A DNA stretch of 64,000 nt from Cryptomeria japonica. Lineage: Eukaryota; Streptophyta; Pinopsida; Cupressales; Cupressaceae. The stretch covers positions 260,510,437 to 260,574,436 of the forward strand of contig NC_081410.1 of assembly GCF_030272615.1 (NCBI RefSeq), read 5' to 3'. The first letter of the stretch is position 1, and every line of letters starts with the position of its first letter. The position numbers and the translations under genes were made by a program. The notes under the pieces are model-generated. The model made no database searches. It had not been told where the DNA came from and was given only the letters and a program-made list of their open reading frames with translations. Below, one piece after another: positions 11,541 to 22,838 of the stretch.

Positions 11541-11765
11541 CTTGAAAGCCTTTTATCCTGATGGCATTAAATTAAAGTTCTTTCTCTATTTTCTAGTGAT
11601 CTCTGGAGTAGAGGTTGCTTTGCATTGACCTGGGATACATTTAACTTGTGTTGTATCTGCGGAAATATGTATCCTAGGATGATGCAATGCAACCTCTGCT
11701 CCACCAATACCAGATAGAAGAGAAAGTACTTTAATTTAAAGCCATCAAGATAAAATGCTTTCAAG
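11541..11765. repeat. Small hairpin from DRM motif I region, copy A
   Basis: A roughly 100-base arm beginning CTTGAAAGCCTTTTATCCTG pairs with an imperfect inverted copy ending at 11765, separated by a short loop near 11650. Forward translation of the left arm gives YPDGIKLKFFL followed by VEVALH, the DRM segment around AdoMet-binding motif I (LSLF.GIGG.EVALH in the family). The glycine-rich core is degraded. The arms differ by scattered mismatches, which gives a fold like a young plant MIRNA precursor. No evidence of expression is available from sequence. Confidence 0.75.
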
Positions 11766-12263
11766 ACATATATTAGGTATAAAAGGAAGCCTACCCTATC
11801 ATTTGAAGGGGTTTACCTACAATTCAAGTGATCTCTTAATTATAAAATCAATTCAATTCCAAGTGAACATGCAATCAAGCATTCATCAAGAATTGAAGGA
11901 GAAATCAAGTTAACAAAGACATTTAATAGAGGAGATATTTAATAAAGATATCATCTTTTAAATTAAGAAATGGGCAGGAGATTAAGAATACAAACCTTCC
12001 ATATTGCACACTTCAAGGTATATTAAAATCATTTTAAAGTGTATTCATTTAGGGACCTTTCATAAAATATTCTCAACTTATACATCATAAAAGGATCTTA
12101 AAATATTCATTGTTTATAATGATAAGAATTTGGTTGTTCCATACACCTTCCTTTACTATTTTAAAAATATCATCGACCAATATATTGTGCAACAGTAGTA
12201 TGGAGTGCATTTCTTCTATTTTATGCCTAAATATTTCATCAAACTACTTTCTTTTCAAAGGTG

Positions 12264-12450
12264 ACTGATCGATTGAGGTGTTTGGGTAATGCATTCCAAA
12301 TAGATCTAGTTGCATACCATTTATCTGTCTTGATTAAAGACTTTTATCCTAATGGTATTAAATTAAAGTTCTTTCTCTATTTTCTGGTGATCTTTGGAGA
12401 AGAGGTTGCTTTGCATTGACCTGGGATACATTTAACTTGTGTTTTATTTG
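12264..12450 (+). pseudogene. DRM-type DNA methyltransferase fragment, motif X to I
   Basis: One nearly continuous frame reads CLGNAFQIDLVAYHLSVLIK, then DFYPNGIKLK and GEEVALH. This is the DRM stretch that links the LGNSFQVDTVAYHLSVLK block to AdoMet-binding motif I, in the rearranged order found only in DRM enzymes. It is not open to either side and has a stop after EVALH. It overlaps small hairpin copy B. Together with the large inverted repeat it covers a contiguous part of one methyltransferase domain, which suggests that a single captured gene was the source. Confidence 0.85.
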
Positions 12451-12554
12451 TGGAAATATGTATCCTAGGACGATGCAATGAAACCTCTACTCCACCAATA
12501 CTAGATAGAAGAGAAAGTACTTTAATTTAAATCCATCAGGATAAAATTCTTTCA
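12335..12554. repeat. Small hairpin from DRM motif I region, copy B
   Basis: This is a second version of the hairpin at 11541-11765. The left arm starts near AAGACTTTTATCCTAATGG and its inverted partner ends at AGGATAAAATTCTTTCAAG. Arms are about 100 bases with a short loop near 12445. It is clearly a duplicate of copy A, since arm, loop and 3' flank all align. Confidence 0.75.
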
Positions 12555-13035
12555 AGACATATACTAGGTCTACCTACAATTCAAGTGATCTCTTAATTAT
12601 AAAATTAATTCAATTCCAAGTGAATAGGAAATCAAGCATTGAAGGAGAATTCAAGTTGGTGCAGTGCGTTTGGAAGACCAAAGGACTCAATGAAGCCATT
12701 AAAGACTTTTGAAGGTCTTAGGAGTGAAGAGCCAATCAATTATGATGTCTTAAGGGGGTAGCCTTAAACAACACACACTAATCTTTGACTGCTTAGGTGT
12801 GTTGTGGGCCCATTCCTTCCCTTGACGTCCCTTCTCGTCCATTTTCGTTAAAAAGACAATCACCTTGAGCATTTGAATTCAAACAGTGTTCCCGCATTTG
12901 ACTGCATAGAACAAAGAAAATGGCATAAGAAACTCTCATCTACCTCACAACAGTCATAGAACACCTCCCCAAGGAGATATTCTCATGTCCTTTCCTGCTT
13001 TATGCTGTCGATGAAATACATAAGCGTCCTCACAA

Positions 13036-13475
13036 TGTAGTCAATGCACCAAATAGATTTCCATTTCGATTAGTTTTATTTGCCAACGTACTCTCTACTT
13101 GTGCCAAAATGGGAGCTTTGGAACAGAGTGTGGGCTTCTATCAAAGTAGAAGGTAAGGGCAATTAATATCAGATTCTTACGGTTGGAAATGATCTGTTTG
13201 ACATGTTTGGAAAATGTGAAAGTATAGACATGAAAGCGCATGAACTGTTTGGTGAGATGCATCAAAGAAACGTGATCTAATGGAATGCTATGATTGCAGG
13301 ATATGCACAAAATGTGTTTAAATTGAATTTAGAAACTTCCAACCAAATGTGATTAGTGAGTATAGATGTTGTAGTGCAACTGCCCAGGTACACATGCATG
13401 CAAAATGTGTAAGCTTAGATAAGGCACATGAACTGTTTGACATAATGCCTCAAAGATCACCCAATATCCAATGAT
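13036..13475 (+). pseudogene. Pentatricopeptide-repeat (PPR) protein fragment
   Basis: Forward translation in pieces gives classic plant PPR repeats: FANVLSTCAKMGALEQSVGF near 13075, ELFGEMHQRNVI*WNAMIAG near 13240, and MHAKCVSLDKAHELFDIMPQ near 13395. PPR proteins bind organellar RNA; each repeat is about 35 residues of paired helices. Here the repeats are separated by frameshifts and a TAA where a serine codon is expected (NVI*WN), so it is a pseudogene. It follows DRM fragments on the same strand, which suggests co-capture by one mobile element. Confidence 0.8.
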
Positions 13476-15204
13476 GGTTGGGAGAAAGAAAACATCAAAT
13501 GTTTGAGAATCTTAAATATTTCTTTATTCATCACTATAAATCTATTATGAATTTAGTCTCAATATTACAAAAATTTATTCTATTATGAATGCATTATTTA
13601 GGGATGTAATCTTTATATATATATTTTAATTAGGAAAAGGTCCTAATAGAATCCCCAACTAATTAATCTAGAAAAAGATACCACTAAAGAAAGAAATTCA
13701 ATCCTCACCACTATGGTCTTGAAGACTTTTAAGACACTTGGATTCCTATTTTGGCCCGCTTTTCCTTGACCCTATGTTAAGATAGTAAACTAGTTTGAGA
13801 GAAACTATTGGGTGGGAAATTGTGTATGGTTGCAATTATTTTTATGCATGGAAAGTGATTTAAAGTTTGGACCAATAGAGGATAAGTATTTCTTGAACCT
13901 TCAAGGACATGTGTAGAGCACTGCATGGATGTTTCTCCATTATTGAACTCTTTGAATATGTAAGTAAATTATTTTTGGTTGATGACACAGTAAGTGTGGT
14001 ATTTGTCTTTTCGATATGTTGTGGATAATATTAATCAAATATTGAATTTTTTTGATGCTATATACACTATGTTTTGGATTGAATTTAGGTAAGCAAAGAG
14101 GTAATGGAAGAATAAAAGAGGCACACAAAGGAAGAAAGTGAAATAGGTGGTTTGGGAAGGAGGTTACAAGTATATATGATAATTCGTATGGATAATTTGT
14201 TGTCTATAAAGAGGCAAATAAGCTATCACAACTTCAACATGAATGAATGCCTCATCTACAGAAGCAAAAGTTACCTCTAATGGTTTCAAAATTTGTCAAA
14301 ATAGTTATGATATACCAAATAATCTAGTGGAATATCCTTTAGGTAACTAATATTATCTTCAAACTATTTATTTTGATTTTCATCATATATGGACCTAATT
14401 GCCCCACCTTTAGGAGATAACTATAGGAGATAATTTATTACATTTAAATGTCCATCATAAATAAATTAATTATACATGCTATGTGAATGTTTACTATCAC
14501 AAATTAATTTTAATTCATTTATCTACATGAATACACTCTTTATTTATTAGTTCTAGGAATGGAGCACTCACATGGGCAAACAAAATGCTAGGTTTGAGAA
14601 AAATAGTTAAGAGATTGGATATATTTTTTTATATTTTCCAAATGGCTTGAGTATAATGATAATATAATTTTTAAAATAGGTTTATATCACTTTCCTTTGA
14701 CTTGGTCATGAAAGATCATCTAAACCCCGAATGCACCTTCATCTTTAAAAACATGTAGTTTAAGGTCAATCATTCATATTTATCTTATCAAACATTAGAG
14801 GAGCGAGCTTCTAAAAGTAAGAAGTACCAAGATGCGTGCTCTAGTAAAAATTTTGTAGTCCTAAATATCCACAAAATTTGGAACAATAATTAATTTTTTT
14901 AATAATATTTAACTGTAAAAGAAAGGATTAAAATGGAACTAAACACTCTAAATAAATTAATCAGGGTTAAAGGGATAAAATAGGATCAATTCATGAAGGC
15001 AAGATCTGTTATCTCAAAATTAATAGATTCATGCAAGAAAAGAAATATTAAATCTAGAGATAAAATTCTTGAAAAATTTAGCTAGCTAAAAGTGAAAGAA
15101 TGCTGTCAAGCTCTCATTTTTGCACAGACTGGAAGAATGCTAGAAAAGGTTGTAGAGGGTAAAGGCTACTGGCCGTTGCAGGGTCCGACTTTATACCCAC
15201 CGAT
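13476..15204. other. Interval without recognisable gene
   Basis: AT-rich sequence with only chance reading frames. I see no conserved domain, repeat array or RNA gene. Confidence 0.5.
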
Positions 15205-15325
15205 CAGATTTCATTGGAATTTTGTAAATCCATTTCAACAAACATTGTTTGTGCATATCCTACAATCATAGCATTTCATTAGACCACATTTCTTTGAGGC
15301 ATCTGACCAAACAGTTCATTTCTCA
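15205..15325 (-). pseudogene. PPR protein fragment, opposite strand
   Basis: The minus strand reads NELFGQMPQRNVV* followed by NAMIVGYAQ, the same PPR repeat type as at 13240 but from a diverged copy. It lies directly beside a copy of the ATTCAATTCCAAGTGAATA flank found after the DRM hairpins. It is truncated and contains stops. Confidence 0.7.
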
Positions 15326-17170
15326 ATAATAAAATCAATTCAATTCCAAGTGAATATGCAATGAAGCATTCATCAATAATTGAAGGAGAAATCACTATTG
15401 AACTTACTCTTGTCTCATATAACCCTATGTTGGATAGGCCCCACAATAATTAGAAGATCCTAATCACTACTATTCTAAACCTTGCATTGACCATCACAAT
15501 TTCATAGTGAGTTGAGTTAATTAGTCCATTAGCGAGATTGGGAAAAAGTTTGGTATTGAGTTAAGTGTTGGTGGAAGGTTTAAGGACGTACACTATCATC
15601 ATAATTAATGTTAGAGAGTGTTGTGTGAAGAAGAATGGCCACGAAAGGAGTGATTGTCCTAAATGCTTGAGACTGTCACAAAAAGTGATTGTTGCAGCAG
15701 TGAACCTTCCTTTGATATTTGTGTGTTTGGGAGGGTAAAGACCCATGGTGGTATATGATGAGTGGTTGGGAGGGTAAAGACCCACATATCAACTATCTAC
15801 TTTGACATCCTAGGATGGTGTCCACCTACTCTAAAACCTTATGGGCACTCTCTGTCTGATACTAACATATACATAACATGTGCCTCTCATATAACCCTAT
15901 GTTGGCTAGGACCCACCATAATTAGAAGATCCTAATTACTAAAAAACACTAGATTCTCCCCTAAAAGGTTGTTGAGTCATAGAAGGCCTAGCTTGATAGC
16001 CCCATAGTCTCTCATACCTAAAATGAGACACTTTGCCATAGCTGGTTACAAACTTCTCTCATGCCTATTTTGTCCTCCCATGTACCTCCTTTTCCATAAG
16101 AGACTTTTCCATAGCAACCCTAAAGTCAGTTGGATTGGCCATGTGTAGGAAAACTGAAATTTTGGGCTTTCCACCCCTAATGAAATAATTGACAAGTAAC
16201 TTGTCTTGAATGTAATATACAAATTACAAGAACTCCAAAAACTAACTCTCATGTTGAGCCACTATGAAACCTTATTATATAAATTGTGAAACTCATCTAT
16301 GCATCTCTATCAAAAATATTTTGAAATAGAACACACTTTGAAGAACTCTAAAATGGTATCTAGAGAGGGTTTCTAATGTGAGTTGGTGCATTTTATCCTC
16401 CTAGTACCACAAGGTAGAATCAAGTCCTCTCAAAAATTGCATTGAAAATTATGCCTTTAAGTTGCTCACATATAGATGCAACCCAAAGCATAATTCCAAG
16501 CTAAGTAACCAAGACTTAACCTCAACCCCATTTGTGGATCTTAAAAATGTAGAGGATTGGAGATGAAGCAACTCTCGAATATGATCCATTGGCTCATGAT
16601 ATGTGCTTGCTATAGTCTATACCTCTTGTATTTATGCACGATGAGGCTAGGTAATGTGTATTGATCAATATTCTATCTCCTCTATGTGTATTTACCAAAT
16701 TCAAGGCAAACTCCTAATAAGCTCCCAAGGTGCAAGTATATGCTCCTCTACTACAAGTGGATCCTCATGGCTTGTAAGATTTGAGGTCCATACTCGGGCT
16801 ACTCGTCTTGGTGAAAACTCTCAAAGTGATATGACCCTTTCTTCCATTTCCTACACCCTATTTTCTAACCCACACCTCATAACCTTTACCTCACTTCCTA
16901 TAATTATTACCTTCCATCTACCTTTCATATCTGCTATCTTAACCTCATCCACTTTCCTACATCCTATCTTAAACCTTAACCTCATACACACTTACTTTTA
17001 CTTCTCCTACTTAACGCCATTCCATCCTTCACATCCTTAATTTATCTCCCCCCATTCACTTTCCTACCTTCCAAACCTTTAACATATCCTAACTTACTCT
17101 TTCACCATCACATCCTTCATCACTTACCTCCCTATCTTACCTCCCTATCTTATCATCTTTCACCATTTTA
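15326..17170. other. Non-coding interval with a short direct duplication
   Basis: No gene is recognised. The segment CTCATATAACCCTATGTTGG and about 60 bases after it occur twice, near 15413 and 15889, with a few differences. From 16850 to 17170 the sequence is pyrimidine-rich (CTTCC/CCTAC). Confidence 0.5.
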
Positions 17171-18600
17171 TACCACCTTCCTAATGGTACACTTATGCTC
17201 CTGTAAAGCGGAAAAATCGAACCCTAGTCGTTCTCCCCTCCCCAACTCCGAGGAGAGAGAAGGGAGAGTCACTAGGGTTGATGGTTTTCACTTGGGAGAG
17301 ACTTTACATTCAAAAGAGGGGTTGAAACCCACAAGATCCAATCCCACACAATGCAAGATTGGATTTTATATGAGTTTTAAGGGTTGTGATAGCAAGGATA
17401 CCCTCTTTTGTAAAGAATGTAGATAGAAAGATTGAACTATGAATGCATGTAGAAGCAAGAAAGATTCATTTATAAATAGAGATAGGGATATGATATGAAG
17501 TTGCGGACCTGGAATTAGCAGTAAAATGTTGAGATGGCGCTGTCCTGCAAATTTGAGCAAAAGTTGATGGGACGATGGCGCCCGGTGTGCACACGGTCCT
17601 CCGAAAAATCCGTGAAACGAAGGGGGATCTGTTCGTCTCTGCACAAGGATTCCAGATCTTCAATTTCAGCCGCGTACCTGCAACCTACACACAGAAAAGC
17701 GAAGACGATTGGGGGGTTAGGGATTAGGGGTTTGCCCTTAGGTCAAACCTCGGTTTTGGAATTAACCAAGAAATGAGAAATGCTATAAATGTAAATGATT
17801 GTAATGTAAAACAAGTACTAGTACCTTGTTGTAAGGATGTTTGTATCCTTATATGCGAAGGTATAGATGTTGTTGTTTGTTGTATGTTGTATGTTGTAGC
17901 ATGTGATCTCCTCTTCAATGGTTGAATCCTTGTCTTGAATGCAACACCTAGCCTTGAATGGAGACTTAGAATGATCAATTGCTTGAAGGAATGCTTGAAT
18001 GTTTGAATGCTTGAATGTTTGAATATCGTTTTCGTGTCTTGTACACATATGTCCTTCCTCCCCAAAATGGGAGAGGAAATGTAGTTTTTATACTTGCCAA
18101 TTAGGGTTAAAAGACTGATTTTCCCGACCTTAGGCCGACCAGGAAATGTTATTTTCCAAATTGCAAACAAAAAGACCTGAAGTCCCATAGGAGACCGGGC
18201 CCAAAATAGGGCCAGGGACCAGGGTGCTGGGCGCCATGGTCCTGGGGGACCAGGGCACTGGGCACCCTGGTCCTGAAGGACCAGGGCGCTGGGCTCTCTG
18301 GTCCCACCTCCCGGGACAGCAGGGTGCAAGGAGGATCAGGCCAGGGTGCTGGAAAAATGTAGTTTTTGATGTCATGAGCAAGTTTCGGGGTCTCCATTCA
18401 GATTCAGTGTTGCGTCGCCATCGTGAAGACCCAAATGCGGTCGAAATTGCAAGTGTCGCAATTTTAGGACGCTACAGCTCCCTTCCAAAACACCAACAAA
18501 AAATAGCACTTGATTACTACACAGTGCTCTCACGGTTCTACAGTGGGGATATCACCTCAATTTGTACATATTCACCTCAATTTGAGTAGTAGCAAATATC
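17171..18600. other. GC-richer island of unknown origin
   Basis: The base composition here is clearly higher in G and C than in the neighbours, and CpG is frequent (for example 17570-17670). Short open frames exist on both strands but none resembles a known protein, and I do not call a gene. It could be part of the untranslated region or LTR of a younger element. It contains the minisatellite at 18216. Confidence 0.4.
18216..18352. repeat. GC-rich minisatellite, 31-bp unit
   Basis: Units starting GGACCAGGGTGCTGGGCGCC at 18216, GGACCAGGGCACTGGGCACC at 18247 and GGACCAGGGCGCTGGGCTCT at 18278 are exactly 31 bases apart. A partial unit (GGCCAGGGTGCTGG) follows near 18338. Each unit is itself nearly palindromic (GGACCAGGG...CCTGGTCC), so the transcript could form stacked hairpins. 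Confidence 0.8.
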
Positions 18601-21299
18601 AGAACATAGAGCAGTGAAGGAAAACTATAGTAGTAGTCGCCCACAGGATCAGGAGATGGATCTATCACCGAGGCTTCTTTCTTTGTTTCCTTTGTCAGAC
18701 GAAGGGAAGCAGTGAGGAACAACTAACACCTCTCCTTGCAGGGGTTCCCCGTTCCAGATGGAGGCTCACCTTCACTACTTCAGATTCGGGGATAACCTTC
18801 ATTCAATGTGCGGTGTAGGTTAGGGTTATTGATTTTAGTCACTTCACCAGTCATTTCTGTGAGAAAAATGATCAATTGATCGATGGTTTATTAGCTAAAT
18901 GGATGTTGGTCACTTCTACAATCATGTTTGTGAGAACAATGATAAATGGAGAGAGGGGTTATGTTGGGGCCCCTACTATTCTATGCCCCTACTATTCTAT
19001 GGTGGAAGAAGATCTATTCCATCTGATTTTTTTCTGGTTGGAGGATCGATCCAAAGTTGTTACGCTCCATCTTGGGGAAGAAGGATTGAAGCTGGTCCAA
19101 AGGATGGAGGTAGTTCACCCCTAGTTGAGGAAGTTAGGTTCTTGAAAGTTCAGTTGAAGGGAGGGAGGCTCTTAGGGAACCCCACTTAATTCTATTTCGT
19201 TACCCAATGGATTGTTCTCCCTCATTACCAGGGGTGAGGCTATCCTTCATACCTAACTAATTTGGATGGTAATAATAGACTAATCGGAGAGGTTGGGTAG
19301 TTCAACCGGTGCTTGGAAGGAAGCTAAACAAATGAGAAACAACTTTACTAGAGAGAAATGTTACTAGGGGGTGTGGGTAGGCCTTCATTGTCATTGGATT
19401 GTTCTCCCTTGTTATCGGTTTAAATCCTAAACCCATACACCCCTAAAAAAATGCCAAATGGCTTACAAATGGGCCCAAAACATGCCCTTATTACATTAAA
19501 TAATGCCCAGACTTGAAAATGCCCCTAAATGGACAGCAAACACAAAAACATAACAAAATTCCTACCATGAAGCTGGAAAGTTTCCCATCGCCTGGTATCC
19601 TAGTATAGCTACTCCTGCAACACCACTTCATTACATGACTGGTTCCCTGTAGAGGCGGCATGAAGAGGTGGGACAGAGTAATGGCAGAGGTCGACAGGAC
19701 GAAGACGCGAGATTTATGAAATGACTTGGTCTTTTTTTTTTTTGAAGTAATTCATGCGGTTATCGGAATTTCGACGAATGTGGGAACTTTTTCTAAAAAA
19801 ACCCAAATGTCATTGCCAATTCCTTCTCCATCAAAACCAAATGTTGCATTATCATCGAAATTCCGAGGAAATCGGGCATTTTTTCAAAAAAAATTCAAAT
19901 TTGATCACAATATACCTTCTCCATCGGAATTTTAGGCCAAATGTATTAGTGAGGGTTAGTAAAATCATAATCATCATCAAACCATGATCAATATAAATCA
20001 TCAGTAATCCATCAACATAGTAATGCATATGGAATCCATCAAGCACATATATCCATCAAATCACATGATCAATAATGATAGTGTCATCATCAATATAAAC
20101 TATCAAAATAGCATATGTCCAATAATGTCTAGCATCATAATGAGTATTGAAACACATGTATAATCATAATCCAAAACACCATAAATGGTCTAGATAAGTC
20201 TATCAAGCATGAAATAAAAGTCAAGTCTAGTCAAATCAAATCAAGTCAAGGGAGGACACTACATGCACAATCGATCATTCACACATTCTACACAACCATC
20301 GATCTGCCAAATGATCAAATCAATTGGTCATATATCCACAACATCAAATTAGATCAATTCCATGTTGGCCCAAAAACTGCATGACATACACCATGAATCA
20401 TGTTACCCAAGTCGACTCAAACCGATCCAAAAACAACTAAGTGGACCAAAATAAGATGTCTACACACTTCTCACATGTTGTCTCAACAACCTCGATCACA
20501 CAAACAACCGCCAAAATTACTCCACACGATCCGTACACAGAATTTTCACATGTTACTGTTAATGAAACATTGTTCTACCAAAAAAACTGTCAACCGAATC
20601 TTCCAACTTCCTCAATTCACCATGCCAAAGGCCATAAAAATGGAATAAGGTAAATTGCATATCCACAATACATCTCCCAGATCCGCAAGGAAAAATACAC
20701 AACACAAATGAATCCAACTAGATGTTGTACAGTACCGAGTAACCTATTCTCATCGGACCTTACCGAACCTCAATCAATCTTCCGGTATGAATGAATCATG
20801 AACTGCATATTGAATATCTGACTCAAGTTGCCAAATTTTCTATGAGTTTCTATCAATGACAATATCTCAACATACATGTAGTGTCTCTTTCCAACACGAT
20901 AAAGTTATAGGATTTCATGTCAGTAACCTTCATGCATAACCAATGTCTATCCCATGTTTGAGGATAAGTGAGATTTCAAATGGGGGAGTGATGGACCTAT
21001 AAATTATTTTATATATTCTATGACTTATGATACCTTTATCCATGTAAATTATAATGATAATCCAATAGGTTTCCAAACATTACCTTGATCATATGAAGCA
21101 TTAACTATGATTAATGATGTTTGATATGCATTTGTATGTCTAGTAGTTAATAATAAATGATTATTATTAAATAATGTTTATGTTGAATTTGAATACTTCT
21201 AATATTTTAAATCTAAACTAGATTCAACCACAAAACCCCATATTTACAAATAAATCCAACATAACATCAATAGAGCAGCGAGCGGGAAATTCAAAATTC
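18601..21299. other. Interval without recognisable gene
   Basis: No conserved coding sequence. From 19780 to 19935 two related stretches (TTCTCCATC, AATTCCGA, TTTTTCAAAAAA motifs) suggest an old short duplication. From 19960 to 20300 ATCAATCATC-like degenerate repeats predominate. Confidence 0.5.
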
Positions 21300-21319
21300 A
21301 AACCTAGGAATGTCGGATT

Positions 21320-22790
21320 TCTTGGGGATGGCAGTCTTTCTGTGGTTGGAGCTGGCAATCAGACTGGTTTCTAAGAATCATAGGGTACTAAAGGGGACAA
21401 GGAGACAGTCAAACCGGTGGAAGACAAAGATTCCAAAAATGGGGACCCACATGATAGAGGTAAGGAAAAAAAATGGTCATCGCTTTTTGGAGTAAGGCCG
21501 CTATTGAAATCTAGGCTCCCAGAAGTTAAAAATATCTCTGATCCCGTGACTGGGGTTGTTGCTATCTTTGTTCCAGATAAGCTGGTTGATATCACTATGT
21601 CTAGATTAACTATGACCTTAGTTGGAAGGTTTGCTGGTTTAAGGCCTAACATTGATGTTGTTAGGAGCTTTATAAGGAGGAAATGGATTCTTAAAGGGCA
21701 AGTAGAAGTAGCGGATTTTCCTAGAAGTTTCTTTTCCTTTGCTTTTAATTCTGAAGAAGACATGAAAAAAGCTCTATGTGAAGGGCCACAGATGTTCGGC
21801 AAGTCATCCTTGGCTTTACAGAAATGGGCGCCAAACCTTTCTCTTGATGAGTCATTTTTTGCGTCGGCGCCTGTGTGGACGCGTCTCCCTAGCCTCCTAC
21901 TGGAGTTTTGGAATAAGAAAGTCTTTAAAGGGATAGTGGGCTCATTTGGAGAACTTCTCTCGATTGACCCGATGACTGCTGCAAAATCAAGGTTAATTTT
22001 TGCCTGTTTTTGTGTCAATGTTAATCAAATAACGGATATGGCTCAATCTATTGAGATTATATCTAAATTGGGGAAATGGACCCAAGTGATTGAATATGAA
22101 TCTCTTCCGTTTGCCTATTTTCATTATAAAAAGTCGGGTCATTGGGCGAAATCTTGTCTGCTCAAAAAAAGTAAGAGTGGTAAGAGTGATAGCAGTTCGA
22201 AGCAGAAATGGAAAACGAAGGGGAAGATAGAAGACCCAACTGCAGGGTGTGTTCCTGAAAAGGAAGTGATTGAGTTGGAAAATGAGGAAAAGAAGGAAAA
22301 GAATAGTAATAATGAAAAATCTATTTGTGCCTGTTCTAACAATCAAATAGAAAGCATCAAAGAGGTAGAGCAAATGATAGATGTAAGTGCTCAAGAACCA
22401 AAAGGAAGAGCCCAATCTTCAGGAAAGAGTGGATAAGAATTCCAATGATGATGCTTCAGCCTCAACCAATACTAAAGAAAATGGGGAAGACTTTAATGAA
22501 GCTCAAGACTATAACATTTCAGATTTTGTGCCTTTTTTGCTTTTAACCAATGGAAGCCCTAAGACGATCCAATGCAATGCTCCACCAAAGAGTTTGGAAA
22601 TGGTGGTTTTGGAGGGAAATATTAGGATTCCCAATTCTAAAGAAGGTAAACCAAATAATGGAGGAGCCAATGGAGGCATTTCAACTAGAAGCAGGATTAA
22701 GAAAGTGGCAAATGTTGGAAGTCACAGTAAAAAGTAGGGGAGACCTTCTCTTAAAAATCAAAGGGAACAGGAAAGTTGGAAGAATCGTGT
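21320..22790 (+). pseudogene. LINE ORF1 (DUF4283 / zinc-knuckle nucleic-acid-binding protein)
   Basis: The main open stretch, 21417-22436 (339 codons), has the plant LINE ORF1 pattern. A DUF4283-like N-terminal half contains SLFGVRPLLKSRLP, LVGRFAGLRPNIDVV and SFFSFAFNSEEDMKKAL. Then comes WTRLPSLLLEFW and a basic zinc-knuckle region near codon 235, KKSGHWAKSC. The first cysteines of the knuckle are replaced (FHYKK where C..C is usual), so zinc binding is probably lost. Upstream of the ATG the same frame continues with two stops back to about 21320, so the original start was further left. After 22436 the protein continues in another frame (TRSRIKKVANVGSHSKK) to about 22790. The product would bind LINE RNA. 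Confidence 0.75.
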
Positions 22791-22838
22791 TGATGGAACA
22801 TAGAGCTCCATTGAGTCAGACCTATCCCCTATTAAATT

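Larger units (their letters stand above)
11541..12650 (+). repeat. Direct duplication carrying the small hairpins
   Basis: Segments 11541-11915 and 12335-12650 are direct copies about 790 bases apart. Besides the hairpin they share the 3' flank AATTCAAGTGATCTCTTAAT. A further copy of part of this flank (ATTCAATTCCAAGTGAATA) is at about 15330-15390, next to a PPR fragment. This pattern suggests segmental reshuffling inside one composite element. Confidence 0.7.

Noticed and set aside
17724-18329. 201-codon open frame on the minus strand across the GC-rich island
   Set aside because: Its Pro/Gly-rich part is just the minisatellite read through, the rest is low complexity, and there is no recognisable domain.
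21371-22018. 215-codon open frame on the minus strand across LINE ORF1
   Set aside because: It lies antisense to well-conserved LINE ORF1 coding sequence and shows no domain of its own.
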